This document shows positions 48,090-55,928 of a stretch of 64,000 nucleotides of DNA, piece after piece. The stretch comes from Pseudomonas mendocina. Its GTDB lineage: Bacteria; Pseudomonadota; Gammaproteobacteria; Pseudomonadales; Pseudomonadaceae. Below the pieces are notes generated by a model. The model made no database searches, had not been told where the DNA came from, and saw nothing but the letters and a program-made list of their open reading frames with translations. The DNA is taken from NCBI RefSeq assembly GCF_900636545.1, contig NZ_LR134290.1:3038001-3102000 (forward strand). Reading direction: 5' to 3'. Position numbers and translations under genes: made by a program. Numbering within the stretch: position 1 is the first letter of the stretch; the number at the start of each line of letters is the position of its first letter.

Positions 48090-49448
48090 ATGCAAGCCAC
48101 TCAGAGCCTCGGCAGTTACCTTGACAGCCTGCGCGAGAAACGCCAGGACACCGAATTCATGCCGGAAGTGGAAGGCGCCATCCTCGAGGATTCGCCCTGG
48201 TTGAGTCGCATCACGGTGTGGGCCGTCAGCGCCTGCCTGCTCACCGCGCTGGCCTGGGCGCACTTTGCCGTGCTGGAGGAAGTCACTACCGGCGAGGGCA
48301 AGGCGATTCCCTCGAGCAAGGTGCAGGTGATTCAGAACCTCGAAGGCGGCATCGTCAGCGAAATCTTCGTCCGCGAAGGCCAGGTGGTGGACAAGGGCGA
48401 CACGCTGCTGAGGCTGGATGACACTCGTTTTCTGTCGAACCGTGGCGAAACCGAAGCCGATCGCCTGGCACTGATGGCCCGCCTGGAACGGCTCAGCGCC
48501 GAGGCCGAGGGGCGTGAACCCAGGCTCCCGGAGCAGATTGCGCAAGGTGCGCCACAACTGGCCGAAGACGAACTGGCCCTGTACCGCTCAAGGCAGCAGC
48601 GCCTGCAGAGCGAACAGCGCACCCTCGGCGAGCAGCTACGCCAGAAAGAACAGGAGCTCGCCGAGTTCCGCTCCAAGGCCCAGCAGTACCGCTCCAGCCT
48701 CGGGCTGTTGCAGGAGGAGCTGAACATGTCGCAACCCTTGGTGGCCTCCGGGGCGATTTCCCAGGTCGAAGTATTGCGCCTGCGCCGTAGCCTGGTGGAG
48801 CTGCGTGGCTCACTGGAAGCCACCAACCTGGCCATCCCCCGCGCCGAAGCGGCGATGAGCGAGATCAAGAGCAAGATGGACGAATCCGAGCTGAGCTTTC
48901 GCTCCGATGCCTTCAAGGAGCTCAACGAGGTACGCACCGAGCTGCAGAAGATCACCGCCACCAGTGTCGCCATCGAAGACAAGGTAACCCGTACCACCGT
49001 TACCTCACCGGTGCGCGGAGTGATCAAGCAACTCAAGGTCAACACCATCGGCGGCGTGGTACAGCCGGGCAGCGACATGCTGGAGATCGTGCCGCTGGAC
49101 GACAGCCTGCTGATCGAGGCCAAGGTGCGCCCGCAGGACGTGGCCTTCCTGCATCCCGGACAGAAAGCCATGGTCAAGTTCACCGCCTACGACTACACCA
49201 TCTATGGCGGGCTCAAGGCCAATCTTGAACTGATCAGCGCTGACACCATCACCGACGAGGAAGGCAACAGCTTCTACCTGATCCAGGTACGCACGGATAA
49301 AAGCCATCTCGGCAGCGACGAACACCCGTTGCTGATCATTCCCGGCATGGTCGCCACCGTGGACATCATTACCGGTGAAAAGAGCGTGCTGGCCTACCTG
49401 CTCAAGCCCGTGCTCAAGGCCCGCTCGGAAGCCATGCGCGAACGTTGA
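48090..49448 (+). CDS. lapC: Type I secretion membrane-fusion protein LapC
   Basis: This 452-residue HlyD-family adaptor links LapB to LapE. A short cytoplasmic N-terminus and one membrane helix (about 47-67) precede a lipoyl half (V-Q-V-I-Q-N-L-E-G-G-I-V). A long coiled coil (about 120-290) follows, then the second lipoyl half (T-S-P-V-R-G-V-I-K), a beta-barrel domain and the HlyD C-terminal signature ending V-D-I-I-T-G-E-K-S-V-L-A-Y-L-L-K-P. AGGAG precedes the ATG. It ends the exporter run. Confidence 0.93.
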   Translation: MQATQSLGSYLDSLREKRQDTEFMPEVEGAILEDSPWLSRITVWAVSACLLTALAWAHFAVLEEVTTGEGKAIPSSKVQVIQNLEGGIVSEIFVREGQVVDKGDTLLRLDDTRFLSNRGETEADRLALMARLERLSAEAEGREPRLPEQIAQGAPQLAEDELALYRSRQQRLQSEQRTLGEQLRQKEQELAEFRSKAQQYRSSLGLLQEELNMSQPLVASGAISQVEVLRLRRSLVELRGSLEATNLAIPRAEAAMSEIKSKMDESELSFRSDAFKELNEVRTELQKITATSVAIEDKVTRTTVTSPVRGVIKQLKVNTIGGVVQPGSDMLEIVPLDDSLLIEAKVRPQDVAFLHPGQKAMVKFTAYDYTIYGGLKANLELISADTITDEEGNSFYLIQVRTDKSHLGSDEHPLLIIPGMVATVDIITGEKSVLAYLLKPVLKARSEAMRER

Positions 49449-49493
49449 ATACCTGCCGTGCAGGCTTGCGTAGGGGGCGCTGTGCGCACCTCG

Positions 49494-50087
49494 TTAGCGC
49501 CGGTGATTGCGAATGAAGACCTCTTCTCCCATCGCCGCTATCTGCCCCTCGATCAGGGCATCGAATGGCCGCAGCAATGCCTCGAAACCCCGTGGCGCCT
49601 CGAGTGCACCCAGGGCCGCAACGATCGCCTCGATGGTCGATAGCACACCCTCTTCCGGCGCCTTGCGCAGGCGATAACGCGACGGCGCAGCGCTATCCAG
49701 GCTGACCCGTGGCAACGCCGCCAATGACGGGTTCATGTGCAGCAGCTTACGCGCCTTGCGCCAGGTACCGTCTGGCACTACCAACAACAAGGGTTTCTCG
49801 TCAGGCGCATAAGCGCCAAGGGCGACGGACTCTTCACCAGGAAACAGCAGGCAGGCTCGATAGTCAGGCTGTTCGAGCAGTTGCGGCAGGTCCTCGAACA
49901 CCTCCCCGACGCGCAGCTCTGCATTGCGCAAGCCAAGCGCAGCCAGGCGAGCGGTATTCAGCGCATGGCCGACCTCGCTCGGGTGCTGCAGGATGAGCAC
50001 ACGAGTATGGCTATCGAGATCGGGAATCAGCGGGCAGAGGCAATGACTGAGGGGACGCTGACAACGGCAACAGGTCGGACGAGGCAT
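49494..50087 (-). CDS. DTW-domain tRNA-uridine aminocarboxypropyltransferase
   Basis: This 197-residue member of the DTW family includes E. coli TapT-like enzymes that add the acp group to uridine 47 of tRNAs. It has an N-terminal cysteine cluster (C-C-R-C...C-L-C-P), the signature as D-G-T-W in V-V-P-D-G-T-W-R-K-A-R-K, and S-T-I-E-A near the end. The ATG at 50087 starts just before the cysteine cluster; the longer frame runs into a repeat. It converges with lapC, and no functional link to Lap is implied. Confidence 0.87.
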   Translation of the reverse strand: MPRPTCCRCQRPLSHCLCPLIPDLDSHTRVLILQHPSEVGHALNTARLAALGLRNAELRVGEVFEDLPQLLEQPDYRACLLFPGEESVALGAYAPDEKPLLLVVPDGTWRKARKLLHMNPSLAALPRVSLDSAAPSRYRLRKAPEEGVLSTIEAIVAALGALEAPRGFEALLRPFDALIEGQIAAMGEEVFIRNHRR

Positions 50088-50123
50088 ACCGTGCAGTTTG
50101 CCAGAAGGCCCTGCCCACGCGTA

Positions 50124-50174
50124 GCCCGGATGCAACCCAGGAACATCCAATCATTCCCTGGATCGCACCCGGGC
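50124..50174. repeat. REP-like imperfect inverted repeat
   Basis: GCCCGGATGCAACCCAGG (50124-50141) pairs with CCTGGATCGCACCCGGGC (50157-50174) at about 15 of 18 positions around a 15-base loop. The core GCCCGGATGC is shared with 28741 and 62448. It lies between the aer stop and the DTW-gene start. Confidence 0.6.
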
Positions 50175-50181
50175 GGCAGCA

Positions 50182-51747
50182 TCAGCGATTGAAACGCTCT
50201 GCCAGGCTGTGCAGGTAGTCGGCCATTTCCTCCAGTTCACGGCTGATGGCCGCGCCCTGATGCGCCTGGCCGGCACTGTGGTCGGAAAGCTGAGCGATAC
50301 GAGTGATCTGCCGGCTGATATCGTCCGCCACATGGCTCTGCTCTTCGGAAGCCGCAGCCATTTGCTGACTCATGCCGGTAATGCGAGTTACCGCCGAGCT
50401 GATGCCCTCCAGCGCATCACGCACCGACTCCACACTCTGCACGCTGCCGCGGGAGATTTCCTCGCCCTTGCCTGCCGTCAACACGGCACGCTCGGCCCCG
50501 GCACGCAAGTCGGAGATGATCTGGTGGATCTGCTCGGTGGACTGACGCGTGCGCGAAGCCAGCGACCGGACCTCATCGGCCACGACGGCGAAACCACGAC
50601 CCTGCTCACCTGCGCGCGCCGCCTCGATAGCAGCATTGAGCGCCAGCAGGTTGGTCTGCTCGGCAATCGAGGTGATTACATCGGCCACACTGCCGATGGA
50701 CTGGGTGGAATTGGCCAACTCGTTGACGGCCTGCCCGATATCGTTGACGGCCTTGGCCATCTGTCGCATGGAATCGAGACTCCCCACGGCGAGGTCACGC
50801 CCTTCCCGCGCCAGGCGATCCGCCTCCTCGGCGGCATGCGAGGTGTTCTGTACGTTGTGTGCGACCTCCTGAATGGTCGCCGCCATCTGGTTGATGGCTG
50901 TCGCCGACTGGTCGGTTTCTGCCCGCTGCTGGTCAAGCAACTGCGCGCCAGAGCGCGACAATTCTGCAGACTGGGTGGCGCGCTTCTTGACGTTCTCGCC
51001 GGCATCTTCCAGCCGCGTCAGCGCCGTCTGCAAACGGGCCTCCTCGCTGATCATCGCCATGTCCAGCAACGCCTGGGCACCGCGATTATCGCTGTAGGTC
51101 AGCGCCACGAGGCCGCTGGTGAAGGCTTTCGGATGCTCGGCCAAGGTCCGACGAATGAGCTGGCGAGTGCGGTACAGCTGATAAGACCCAAGGGCGAACA
51201 GCGTCAGCAGGATGAACACCATCAGCGGCCAGCCCGAGATCAGCCAGTGCGCCGCAACGATCAGTAATGACGCTGCAATCAATGGCCAGGAGCGCACCAG
51301 ATCATAAGTCCAGTACTCGAGCTTCGGCACCGGCGACTTGCCCGCTCGCAGACGAGCATAAAGCGTCTCGGCACGCCGCTTCTGCGCCTCCGTCGGCAGG
51401 GAGCGCACCGACTCGTAGCCGGCGATGCGACCGTTCTCATAGACCGGTGTGACATAGGCACTGACCCAGTAGAAGTCACCGTTCTTCGAACGATTCTTGA
51501 CGATCCCCATCCAGGGCTTGCCCTGCTTGATCGTCTCCCACATATGGCCAAACACCGCAGGGGGCATGTCCGGGTGTCGTACGAGGTTATGCGGCTGGCC
51601 GATCAACTCCTCGCGGGTGAAACCGCTGATCTCGACAAAAGCATCGTTGCAGTAGGTGATCTTGCTGTTGAGGTCGGTGGTGGAAATCAGGCGTTCTTCC
51701 GCGGGGAAGGTTCTTTCCCGCTGAGTCACGGGCAGGTTCTGGCGCAT
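50182..51747 (-). CDS. aer: Aer-like aerotaxis/energy-taxis receptor
   Basis: This 521-residue receptor is the same length as P. aeruginosa Aer. An N-terminal PAS domain (about 15-120, I-T-Y-C-N-D-A-F, then N-G-D-F-Y-W-V) would bind FAD, with no periplasmic domain. A membrane anchor (about 155-195) and a methyl-accepting signalling domain follow, with the conserved hairpin [21 protein letters not shown] at about 355-375. It senses redox or energy state and signals to CheA. It is monocistronic between inverted repeats. Confidence 0.9.
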   Translation of the reverse strand: MRQNLPVTQRERTFPAEERLISTTDLNSKITYCNDAFVEISGFTREELIGQPHNLVRHPDMPPAVFGHMWETIKQGKPWMGIVKNRSKNGDFYWVSAYVTPVYENGRIAGYESVRSLPTEAQKRRAETLYARLRAGKSPVPKLEYWTYDLVRSWPLIAASLLIVAAHWLISGWPLMVFILLTLFALGSYQLYRTRQLIRRTLAEHPKAFTSGLVALTYSDNRGAQALLDMAMISEEARLQTALTRLEDAGENVKKRATQSAELSRSGAQLLDQQRAETDQSATAINQMAATIQEVAHNVQNTSHAAEEADRLAREGRDLAVGSLDSMRQMAKAVNDIGQAVNELANSTQSIGSVADVITSIAEQTNLLALNAAIEAARAGEQGRGFAVVADEVRSLASRTRQSTEQIHQIISDLRAGAERAVLTAGKGEEISRGSVQSVESVRDALEGISSAVTRITGMSQQMAAASEEQSHVADDISRQITRIAQLSDHSAGQAHQGAAISRELEEMADYLHSLAERFNR

Positions 51748-51803
51748 CTAGGCTTCCCTGGTGGCGTTGGAGTTGAGGCAGACGTATGAATAAGTACTAG
51801 CAC

Positions 51804-51856
51804 AGCCTAATAAGCGCGCCAGCGTTAGGCTGTACGCCTTTCGGAGAAGAAAGGCG
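51804..51856. terminator. Two hairpins downstream of the lysR gene
   Basis: CGCCTTTC (51835-51842) pairs exactly with GAAAGGCG (51849-51856) around six bases, just after the lysR stop on the minus strand. AGCCTAA (51804-51810) pairs with TTAGGCT (51825-51831). They separate lysR from the aer start. No long T-run is present, so termination is probable rather than certain. Confidence 0.5.
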
Positions 51857-51864
51857 ACACTGTT

Positions 51865-52758
51865 TCAGTTCTGATTCAGTTGCGTCTTCAGCAGATCGCG
51901 GAAGGTCTGAATCAAAGGCTCGCGGGTGCGCCCGCGGCGCAGGATAAGGGAGAACGGAGCCTGGTAGCCAAAGACAGCAGGCAACAGAACGCGCAGCTTG
52001 CCCTGATCCACCCAGTGCTGGGCGTAATGCTCAGGTAGGTAGCCGATATAGGCGCCGGAAAGCACCAGAATCAGCTGGGCCTCCATCGACTCGACGGTCG
52101 CCGCACTGTGCTTGAAACCATGGCGCGCCAACTCGGCCTGGCTCCAGTAGCCACGGCCCACCATGCGTTGCTGGGTGATCAGCTCCTCGGGAATCCGCCG
52201 CTGCTCGAACAAGGCATGCCGTTCACTGCAGTACAGCCAGTGCTGCTCACGGTACAACGGCTGATAGACCAGGCCGTTCATGCGTGTGGAAAAGGCGCCG
52301 ATGGCCAGATCCAGGCGGTTGTCCAATACCGCCAACTGCAGCTCGTAAGGGCTCATCACCGACAGGTGCAGATGCACGCCAGGGTGTTCCTGGCTGTAGG
52401 CACCGATCACCTCGGCCAGCGGCAGGGCCGGGTCGCTGACGGTGGAGTCCAGCACGCCGAGGTTGAGCGTACCGCGCAGCTCGCCCTTGAGCGCCGCCGA
52501 ATAACGCTCGAAGCCTTCCAGTTCGCCAAGCAGGCGCAGGGTTTCCTGATGGAACAGCTCGCCCTTGCTGGTCAGGCTGAAGCCGCCACGGCCGCGATGG
52601 CAAAGCACGATACCGAGCTGGCTTTCCAGCTGGCTCATGTAGGTGCTGATGGCGGAAGTGGACAGATTCAGTTCCTGTTGCGCAGAAGCGAAGCCCTGGT
52701 GGCGCACCACGGCGACGAAAATCTTCAGCAGTTTCAGGTCGGGCAAGGCAAAGGACAT
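51865..52758 (-). CDS. LysR-family regulator, GbuR-like
   Basis: This 297-residue LysR protein has its helix-turn-helix at 17-45 (G-F-A-S-A-Q-Q-E-L-N-L-S-T-S-A-I-S) and a LysR effector domain from about 90. The ATG at 52758 precedes L-P-D-L-K-L-L-K-I-F; an upstream frame to 52800 is rejected. It is divergent from the enlarged gbu cluster, with a dyad at 52903-52924 between them and a matching dyad before gbuA. In P. aeruginosa the LysR protein GbuR activates gbuA in response to 4-guanidinobutyrate, so this is the likely counterpart; without alignment the orthology is inference. Confidence 0.8.
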   Translation of the reverse strand: MSFALPDLKLLKIFVAVVRHQGFASAQQELNLSTSAISTYMSQLESQLGIVLCHRGRGGFSLTSKGELFHQETLRLLGELEGFERYSAALKGELRGTLNLGVLDSTVSDPALPLAEVIGAYSQEHPGVHLHLSVMSPYELQLAVLDNRLDLAIGAFSTRMNGLVYQPLYREQHWLYCSERHALFEQRRIPEELITQQRMVGRGYWSQAELARHGFKHSAATVESMEAQLILVLSGAYIGYLPEHYAQHWVDQGKLRVLLPAVFGYQAPFSLILRRGRTREPLIQTFRDLLKTQLNQN

Positions 52759-52843
52759 GGGGGCGTACGGCGGATGAACGGAGCGCCAGTGTAGCGCCAT
52801 GCAAGCCCCGCAGACATACAGAGAACGCGCTGTTCAGTCTCTT

Positions 52844-52889
52844 GTAGGAGCGGCTTCAGCCGCGATTATCGCGACGAAGCCGCCCCCAC
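52844..52889. repeat. REP pair upstream of lysR
   Basis: GTAGGAGCGGCTTCAGCCGC (52844-52863) is followed at 52870-52889 by a degraded inverse copy (GCGACGAAGCCGCCCCCAC) only a few bases away. It is the same family as 14393-14460 and 62380-62441. Confidence 0.75.
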
Positions 52890-52902
52890 TCCCCATCCAC
52901 GA

Positions 52903-52924
52903 TAGTTCAGTAATCACTGAACTA
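52903..52924. promoter_or_regulatory. LysR-type operator dyad 1
   Basis: TAGTTCAGT (52903-52911) and ACTGAACTA (52916-52924) are exact inverse complements around AATC, between the divergent lysR and cluster genes. The sequence from CTGAA onwards (CTGAACTAAGTATTTGCTC) is closely repeated before gbuA. It is a likely binding site of the adjacent LysR protein. Confidence 0.65.
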
Positions 52925-53075
52925 AGTATTTGCTCAATGCGATTTAACCCATTCGCGCGCTGAGCCAACAATGCAGCCATAACCAGGCGCCGGGCCCGAA
53001 CCGAACGCCACTGGGCGCTACACCACGCCCCTTCGCCAATCTGCCGCTGACCTTCGCCCTCTCCAGGAGACGGCC

Positions 53076-53918
53076 ATGCGACTGGAAATCTTCCGCACCC
53101 TCTGGGGTTATCGCGGCAGTTGGCAGCAAGCGCTCGACGAAGCGCTCGGTGCCGGCTTCGACGGACTCGAAGCGCGCATCCCCGAGACCGCCGCGCAGCG
53201 CGCCATCAATGCCCGCCTGCTGCGCGAGCAGAACGTCCCCTATATCGCCACTCTGTTCACTTCCACGCCGGTGCTGCCGCGTCAGAGCGACAGCCCGCAG
53301 GTGCACCTCGAAGATCTGCGCATGAAGCTCGACTGGGCCGCCGAACTCGGCCCACGCCTGGTCAACGTGCTGCCCGGCAACGATCGCTGGGCGCTGAGCG
53401 AGCAGGTCGACTTCTTCGCCCGTGCCGTCGAACTGGCCGATGCCAGTGGCTTGAAGGTGTGCTTCGAGATTCACCGTGGCCGCTCGCTGTACAGCCCCTG
53501 GGTCACCCTCGACGTGATTCGCCAGGTGCCCGAACTGCGCTTCACCAGCGACATCAGCCACTGGCTGGTGACCTGCGAGCGCCTGCTCGACGATCCCGCC
53601 GACGACCTTTCCGCCTTTATCGAGCGGGTCGACCATATCCAGGCCCGCGTGGGCTACGACCAGGGCCCGCAAGTACCGCACCCCGGCGCTCCGGAATACG
53701 CCGAGGTGCTGGCCTTCCATCAGCGCCACTGGGAAAGCATCTGGAGCAGCCAGGAAAAACGTGGCCTGCAGACCACCACCCTGACCCCCGAATTCGGCCC
53801 CGACGGCTACCTGCACCACCTGCCCTTCACCGACGTGCCGGTGGCCGACCTGTGGCAGCTCAACCAGTGGATGGCGCGCTGCGAGCGCCAGCACTTCCAC
53901 CGTTTCACCAGTCGCTGA
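53076..53918 (+). CDS. Sugar phosphate isomerase/epimerase-like TIM-barrel protein
   Basis: This 280-residue protein of the xylose-isomerase-like TIM-barrel (AP endonuclease 2) superfamily has F-D-G-L-E-A-R at 28-34, G-P-R-L-V-N-V-L-P-G near 92-101 and C-F-E-I-H-R-G-R-S near 128-136. F-T-S-D-I-S-H-W at about 156-163 and T-P-E-F-G-P near 248-253 follow; Glu, Asp, His and Glu would bind a metal. The substrate is unknown; members isomerise keto or hydroxy acids as often as sugars. It is the first gene of the cluster, with the oxygenase starting nine bases after its stop. Confidence 0.8.
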   Translation: MRLEIFRTLWGYRGSWQQALDEALGAGFDGLEARIPETAAQRAINARLLREQNVPYIATLFTSTPVLPRQSDSPQVHLEDLRMKLDWAAELGPRLVNVLPGNDRWALSEQVDFFARAVELADASGLKVCFEIHRGRSLYSPWVTLDVIRQVPELRFTSDISHWLVTCERLLDDPADDLSAFIERVDHIQARVGYDQGPQVPHPGAPEYAEVLAFHQRHWESIWSSQEKRGLQTTTLTPEFGPDGYLHHLPFTDVPVADLWQLNQWMARCERQHFHRFTSR

Positions 53919-53927
53919 GGAGTCGTG

Positions 53928-54968
53928 ATGAACACCAACGCCAAGCATTTCACCGAAATCCCCGTGGTCGACATCGCCGGCCTGTTCAGCAGCGCCCCGG
54001 CCGCACGACTGGCCGTGGCCGAGGAGCTGGGCCGCGCCGCCCGCGAGGTCGGCTTTCTGTACATCAGCGGCCACGGCATCGAGCAGGCGCTGATCGACGG
54101 CCTGCACCGCGCCGCCGAGGACTACTTCGCCCAGCCGCTGGACGCCAAGATGCGCCACTACATCGGCGCCTCGGCCAGCCACAAGGGCTTCGTGCCCGAG
54201 GGCGAGGAGCGCTACGGCACTGGCAAGCCGGATCACAAGGAAGCCTTCGACATCGGTTTCGAAGTCCCCGCCGACAATCCGCTGGTGCTGGCCGGCACGC
54301 CGCTGCTGGGGCCCAACGACTGGCCCACGCTGCCCAACTTCAAGGAAGCGGTGCAGGCCTACTACGCGCGCATCTTCCAGCTTGGCCGCACGCTGTTCCG
54401 CGGCTTCGCCCTGGCCCTCGGCGTGCCGGAAAATACCTTCGACGAGATGGCCAACTTCCCGCCGTCGAAGCTGCGCCTGATCCACTACCCCTTCGACGGC
54501 GATGCCCAGGACGCCCCCGGCATCGGCGCACACACCGACTACGAGTGCTTCACCATCCTGCTCGCCGACCGCCCGGGGCTGGAGGTGATGAACGACCTTG
54601 GCCAGTGGATCGACGCACCGCCGCGCGAGGGCACCTTCGTCGTCAACATCGGCGACATGCTCGAAGTGATGAGCGCCGGCACCTTCGTCGCCACCTCGCA
54701 CCGCGTACGCAAGGTCAGCCAGGAGCGCTACTCCTTCCCCTTCTTCTATGCCTGCGACTACCACACGCAGATCCGCCCGCTGCCGCAGTTCGAAGCCACC
54801 GGCCAGCACTACGAAACCATCAGCATCGGCGAGCACATGTGGAGCCAGGCGCTGCAAACCTACCAATACCTGAAGAAGCGCGTCGAGGATGGCCAGCTGC
54901 AACTGCCCGAACGCGCCCGCGCACCGTCCAGCTTCGGCCACCTCAAGCATCAGCCGAGCGCGCTGTGA
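53928..54968 (+). CDS. 2-oxoglutarate/Fe(II)-dependent oxygenase (isopenicillin-N-synthase-like)
   Basis: This 346-residue oxygenase has an N-terminal DIOX_N-like domain (I-P-V-V-D-I at 11-16). The catalytic core has the iron ligands H202-x-D204 (A-H-T-D-Y-E) and H258 (T-S-H-R-V), and R267-Y-S269 for 2-oxoglutarate. Distinctive features are [14 protein letters not shown] at 99-112 and R-L-I-H-Y-P near 183. These resemble the plant 2-ODD-C23 class, some of which hydroxylate homoarginine or arginine and release guanidine. In a gbu locus, a guanidino or amino-acid substrate is attractive but unproven. The ATG at 53928 (GAGGAG upstream) was chosen over a GTG one codon before. Confidence 0.83.
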   Translation: MNTNAKHFTEIPVVDIAGLFSSAPAARLAVAEELGRAAREVGFLYISGHGIEQALIDGLHRAAEDYFAQPLDAKMRHYIGASASHKGFVPEGEERYGTGKPDHKEAFDIGFEVPADNPLVLAGTPLLGPNDWPTLPNFKEAVQAYYARIFQLGRTLFRGFALALGVPENTFDEMANFPPSKLRLIHYPFDGDAQDAPGIGAHTDYECFTILLADRPGLEVMNDLGQWIDAPPREGTFVVNIGDMLEVMSAGTFVATSHRVRKVSQERYSFPFFYACDYHTQIRPLPQFEATGQHYETISIGEHMWSQALQTYQYLKKRVEDGQLQLPERARAPSSFGHLKHQPSAL

Positions 54969-55012
54969 TTTTCCACGCTGCCAATACAAAACCTGATCCG
55001 GAGATAAGCACA

Positions 55013-55819
55013 ATGGCAACCCGTACCCCGCTGCGCACTACCGCCCTGACCCTCGCGTGCACCCTGGCCGGCCTGTTCACCAGCGCCCACGCTGCCGAAA
55101 CGCCCAAGACCCTCGCCAGCGGCGAGTTGAAGGTGGGCATGGAGATTTCCTACCCACCGTTCGAATACTACGAAGGCGACAAGGTGCTCGGCTTCGACCC
55201 GGAGGTTTCCGCAGCGCTGGCCAAGCGTCTGGGCCTTGAGGCGAGCTTCAGCGACATCAGCTTCCCCAACCTGATCCTTGGCCTCGACGCCGGCCGTTTC
55301 GACACCATCATCTCCGGCATGTACATCCTCCCCGAGCGCCTGGAGAAAGCCGACGCCATCCCCTACGCCAAGACTGGCGCGGCGATCATGGTGCGCAGCG
55401 ACGCCGAGAAGAAACCGGCGACCCCCGAAGAGCTGTGCGGCCTGACCGTCGGCCTGCAACAGGGCACCTCGTGGGTTCCGGCACTGCAGAAAGTCTCCGA
55501 CGGCTACTGCAAGGAGCAAGGCGCCGGCGCCATCACCATCAACCAGTACCCGACCACCGCCGAAACCACCCAGGCGCTGCTCTCCGGCCATATCCAGGCA
55601 CACCTGGAGATCGACGCCGCCTCGCTGCGCATCGTCGAGCGCGCCAAGGGCCGCATCGCCATCAGCTCCAAGGGCTCGATCTACCCGCAGGTGCTGGGCA
55701 TCTACGTGAAAAAGGGCAATGCCCAGTTGCTCGACGCGCTGAAGGCCGCGCTGGACGAGTTCAAGGCCAGCGGCGAGTACAGCGAGCTGCTGAAGAAATA
55801 CAACCTGGAAGAAGCCTGA
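55013..55819 (+). CDS. Amino-acid-type ABC substrate-binding protein
   Basis: This 268-residue periplasmic protein of family 3 (SBP_bac_3) has a signal peptide (about 1-27, A-H-A). G-E-L-K-V-G-M-E-I-S-Y-P-P-F-E-Y-Y near 38-54, G-F-D-P-E-V near 61, and R-F-D-T-I-I-S-G-M near 92 form the amino-acid pocket. Basic or polar amino acids are the usual ligands. Two cysteines may form a disulphide. The frame is open far upstream, but GGAG before 55013 and the signal peptide fix the start. A terminator-like hairpin follows, so this protein is probably made in excess of the permease. Confidence 0.88.
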   Translation: MATRTPLRTTALTLACTLAGLFTSAHAAETPKTLASGELKVGMEISYPPFEYYEGDKVLGFDPEVSAALAKRLGLEASFSDISFPNLILGLDAGRFDTIISGMYILPERLEKADAIPYAKTGAAIMVRSDAEKKPATPEELCGLTVGLQQGTSWVPALQKVSDGYCKEQGAGAITINQYPTTAETTQALLSGHIQAHLEIDAASLRIVERAKGRIAISSKGSIYPQVLGIYVKKGNAQLLDALKAALDEFKASGEYSELLKKYNLEEA

Positions 55820-55866
55820 GACAAATCCGTGGGCGAGTGATACCGCCCAGGCATGACCGCTTCACC

Positions 55867-55904
55867 CCGCTGGCCGGTGCTCGCGCCGGTCAGCGGCCTT
55901 TTTT
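55867..55904 (+). terminator. Terminator/attenuator after the binding-protein gene
   Basis: CCGCTGGCCGG (55867-55877) pairs with CCGGTCAGCGG (55886-55896), with one mismatch, around eight bases and is followed by CC and six T's. It lies between the binding protein and the permease-ATPase gene and should reduce transcription into the latter. Confidence 0.78.
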
Positions 55905-55928
55905 CGGCTTGAGTCGCAGGTGCCCCAT

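Larger units (their letters stand above)
52759..53075. other. Divergent control region between lysR and the gbu-type cluster
   Basis: There is no gene in these 317 bases. They hold a REP pair (52844-52889) and a LysR-type dyad (52903-52924). The stretch after the dyad resembles the corresponding stretch before gbuA. A stronger -10/-35 pair is not obvious. The rightward gene is preceded by a CAGGAG ribosome site. Confidence 0.6.

Noticed and set aside
53120..55012. Long plus-strand upstream extension of the binding-protein frame
   Set aside because: The real gene begins at 55013 with a signal peptide and ribosome site. The upstream part is a second-frame reading of the isomerase and oxygenase genes.
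52944..55019. A 691-codon minus-strand frame under the oxygenase and binding-protein genes
   Set aside because: It overlaps three genes with clear motifs and active-site residues on the plus strand. No recognisable domain appears in the antisense frame.
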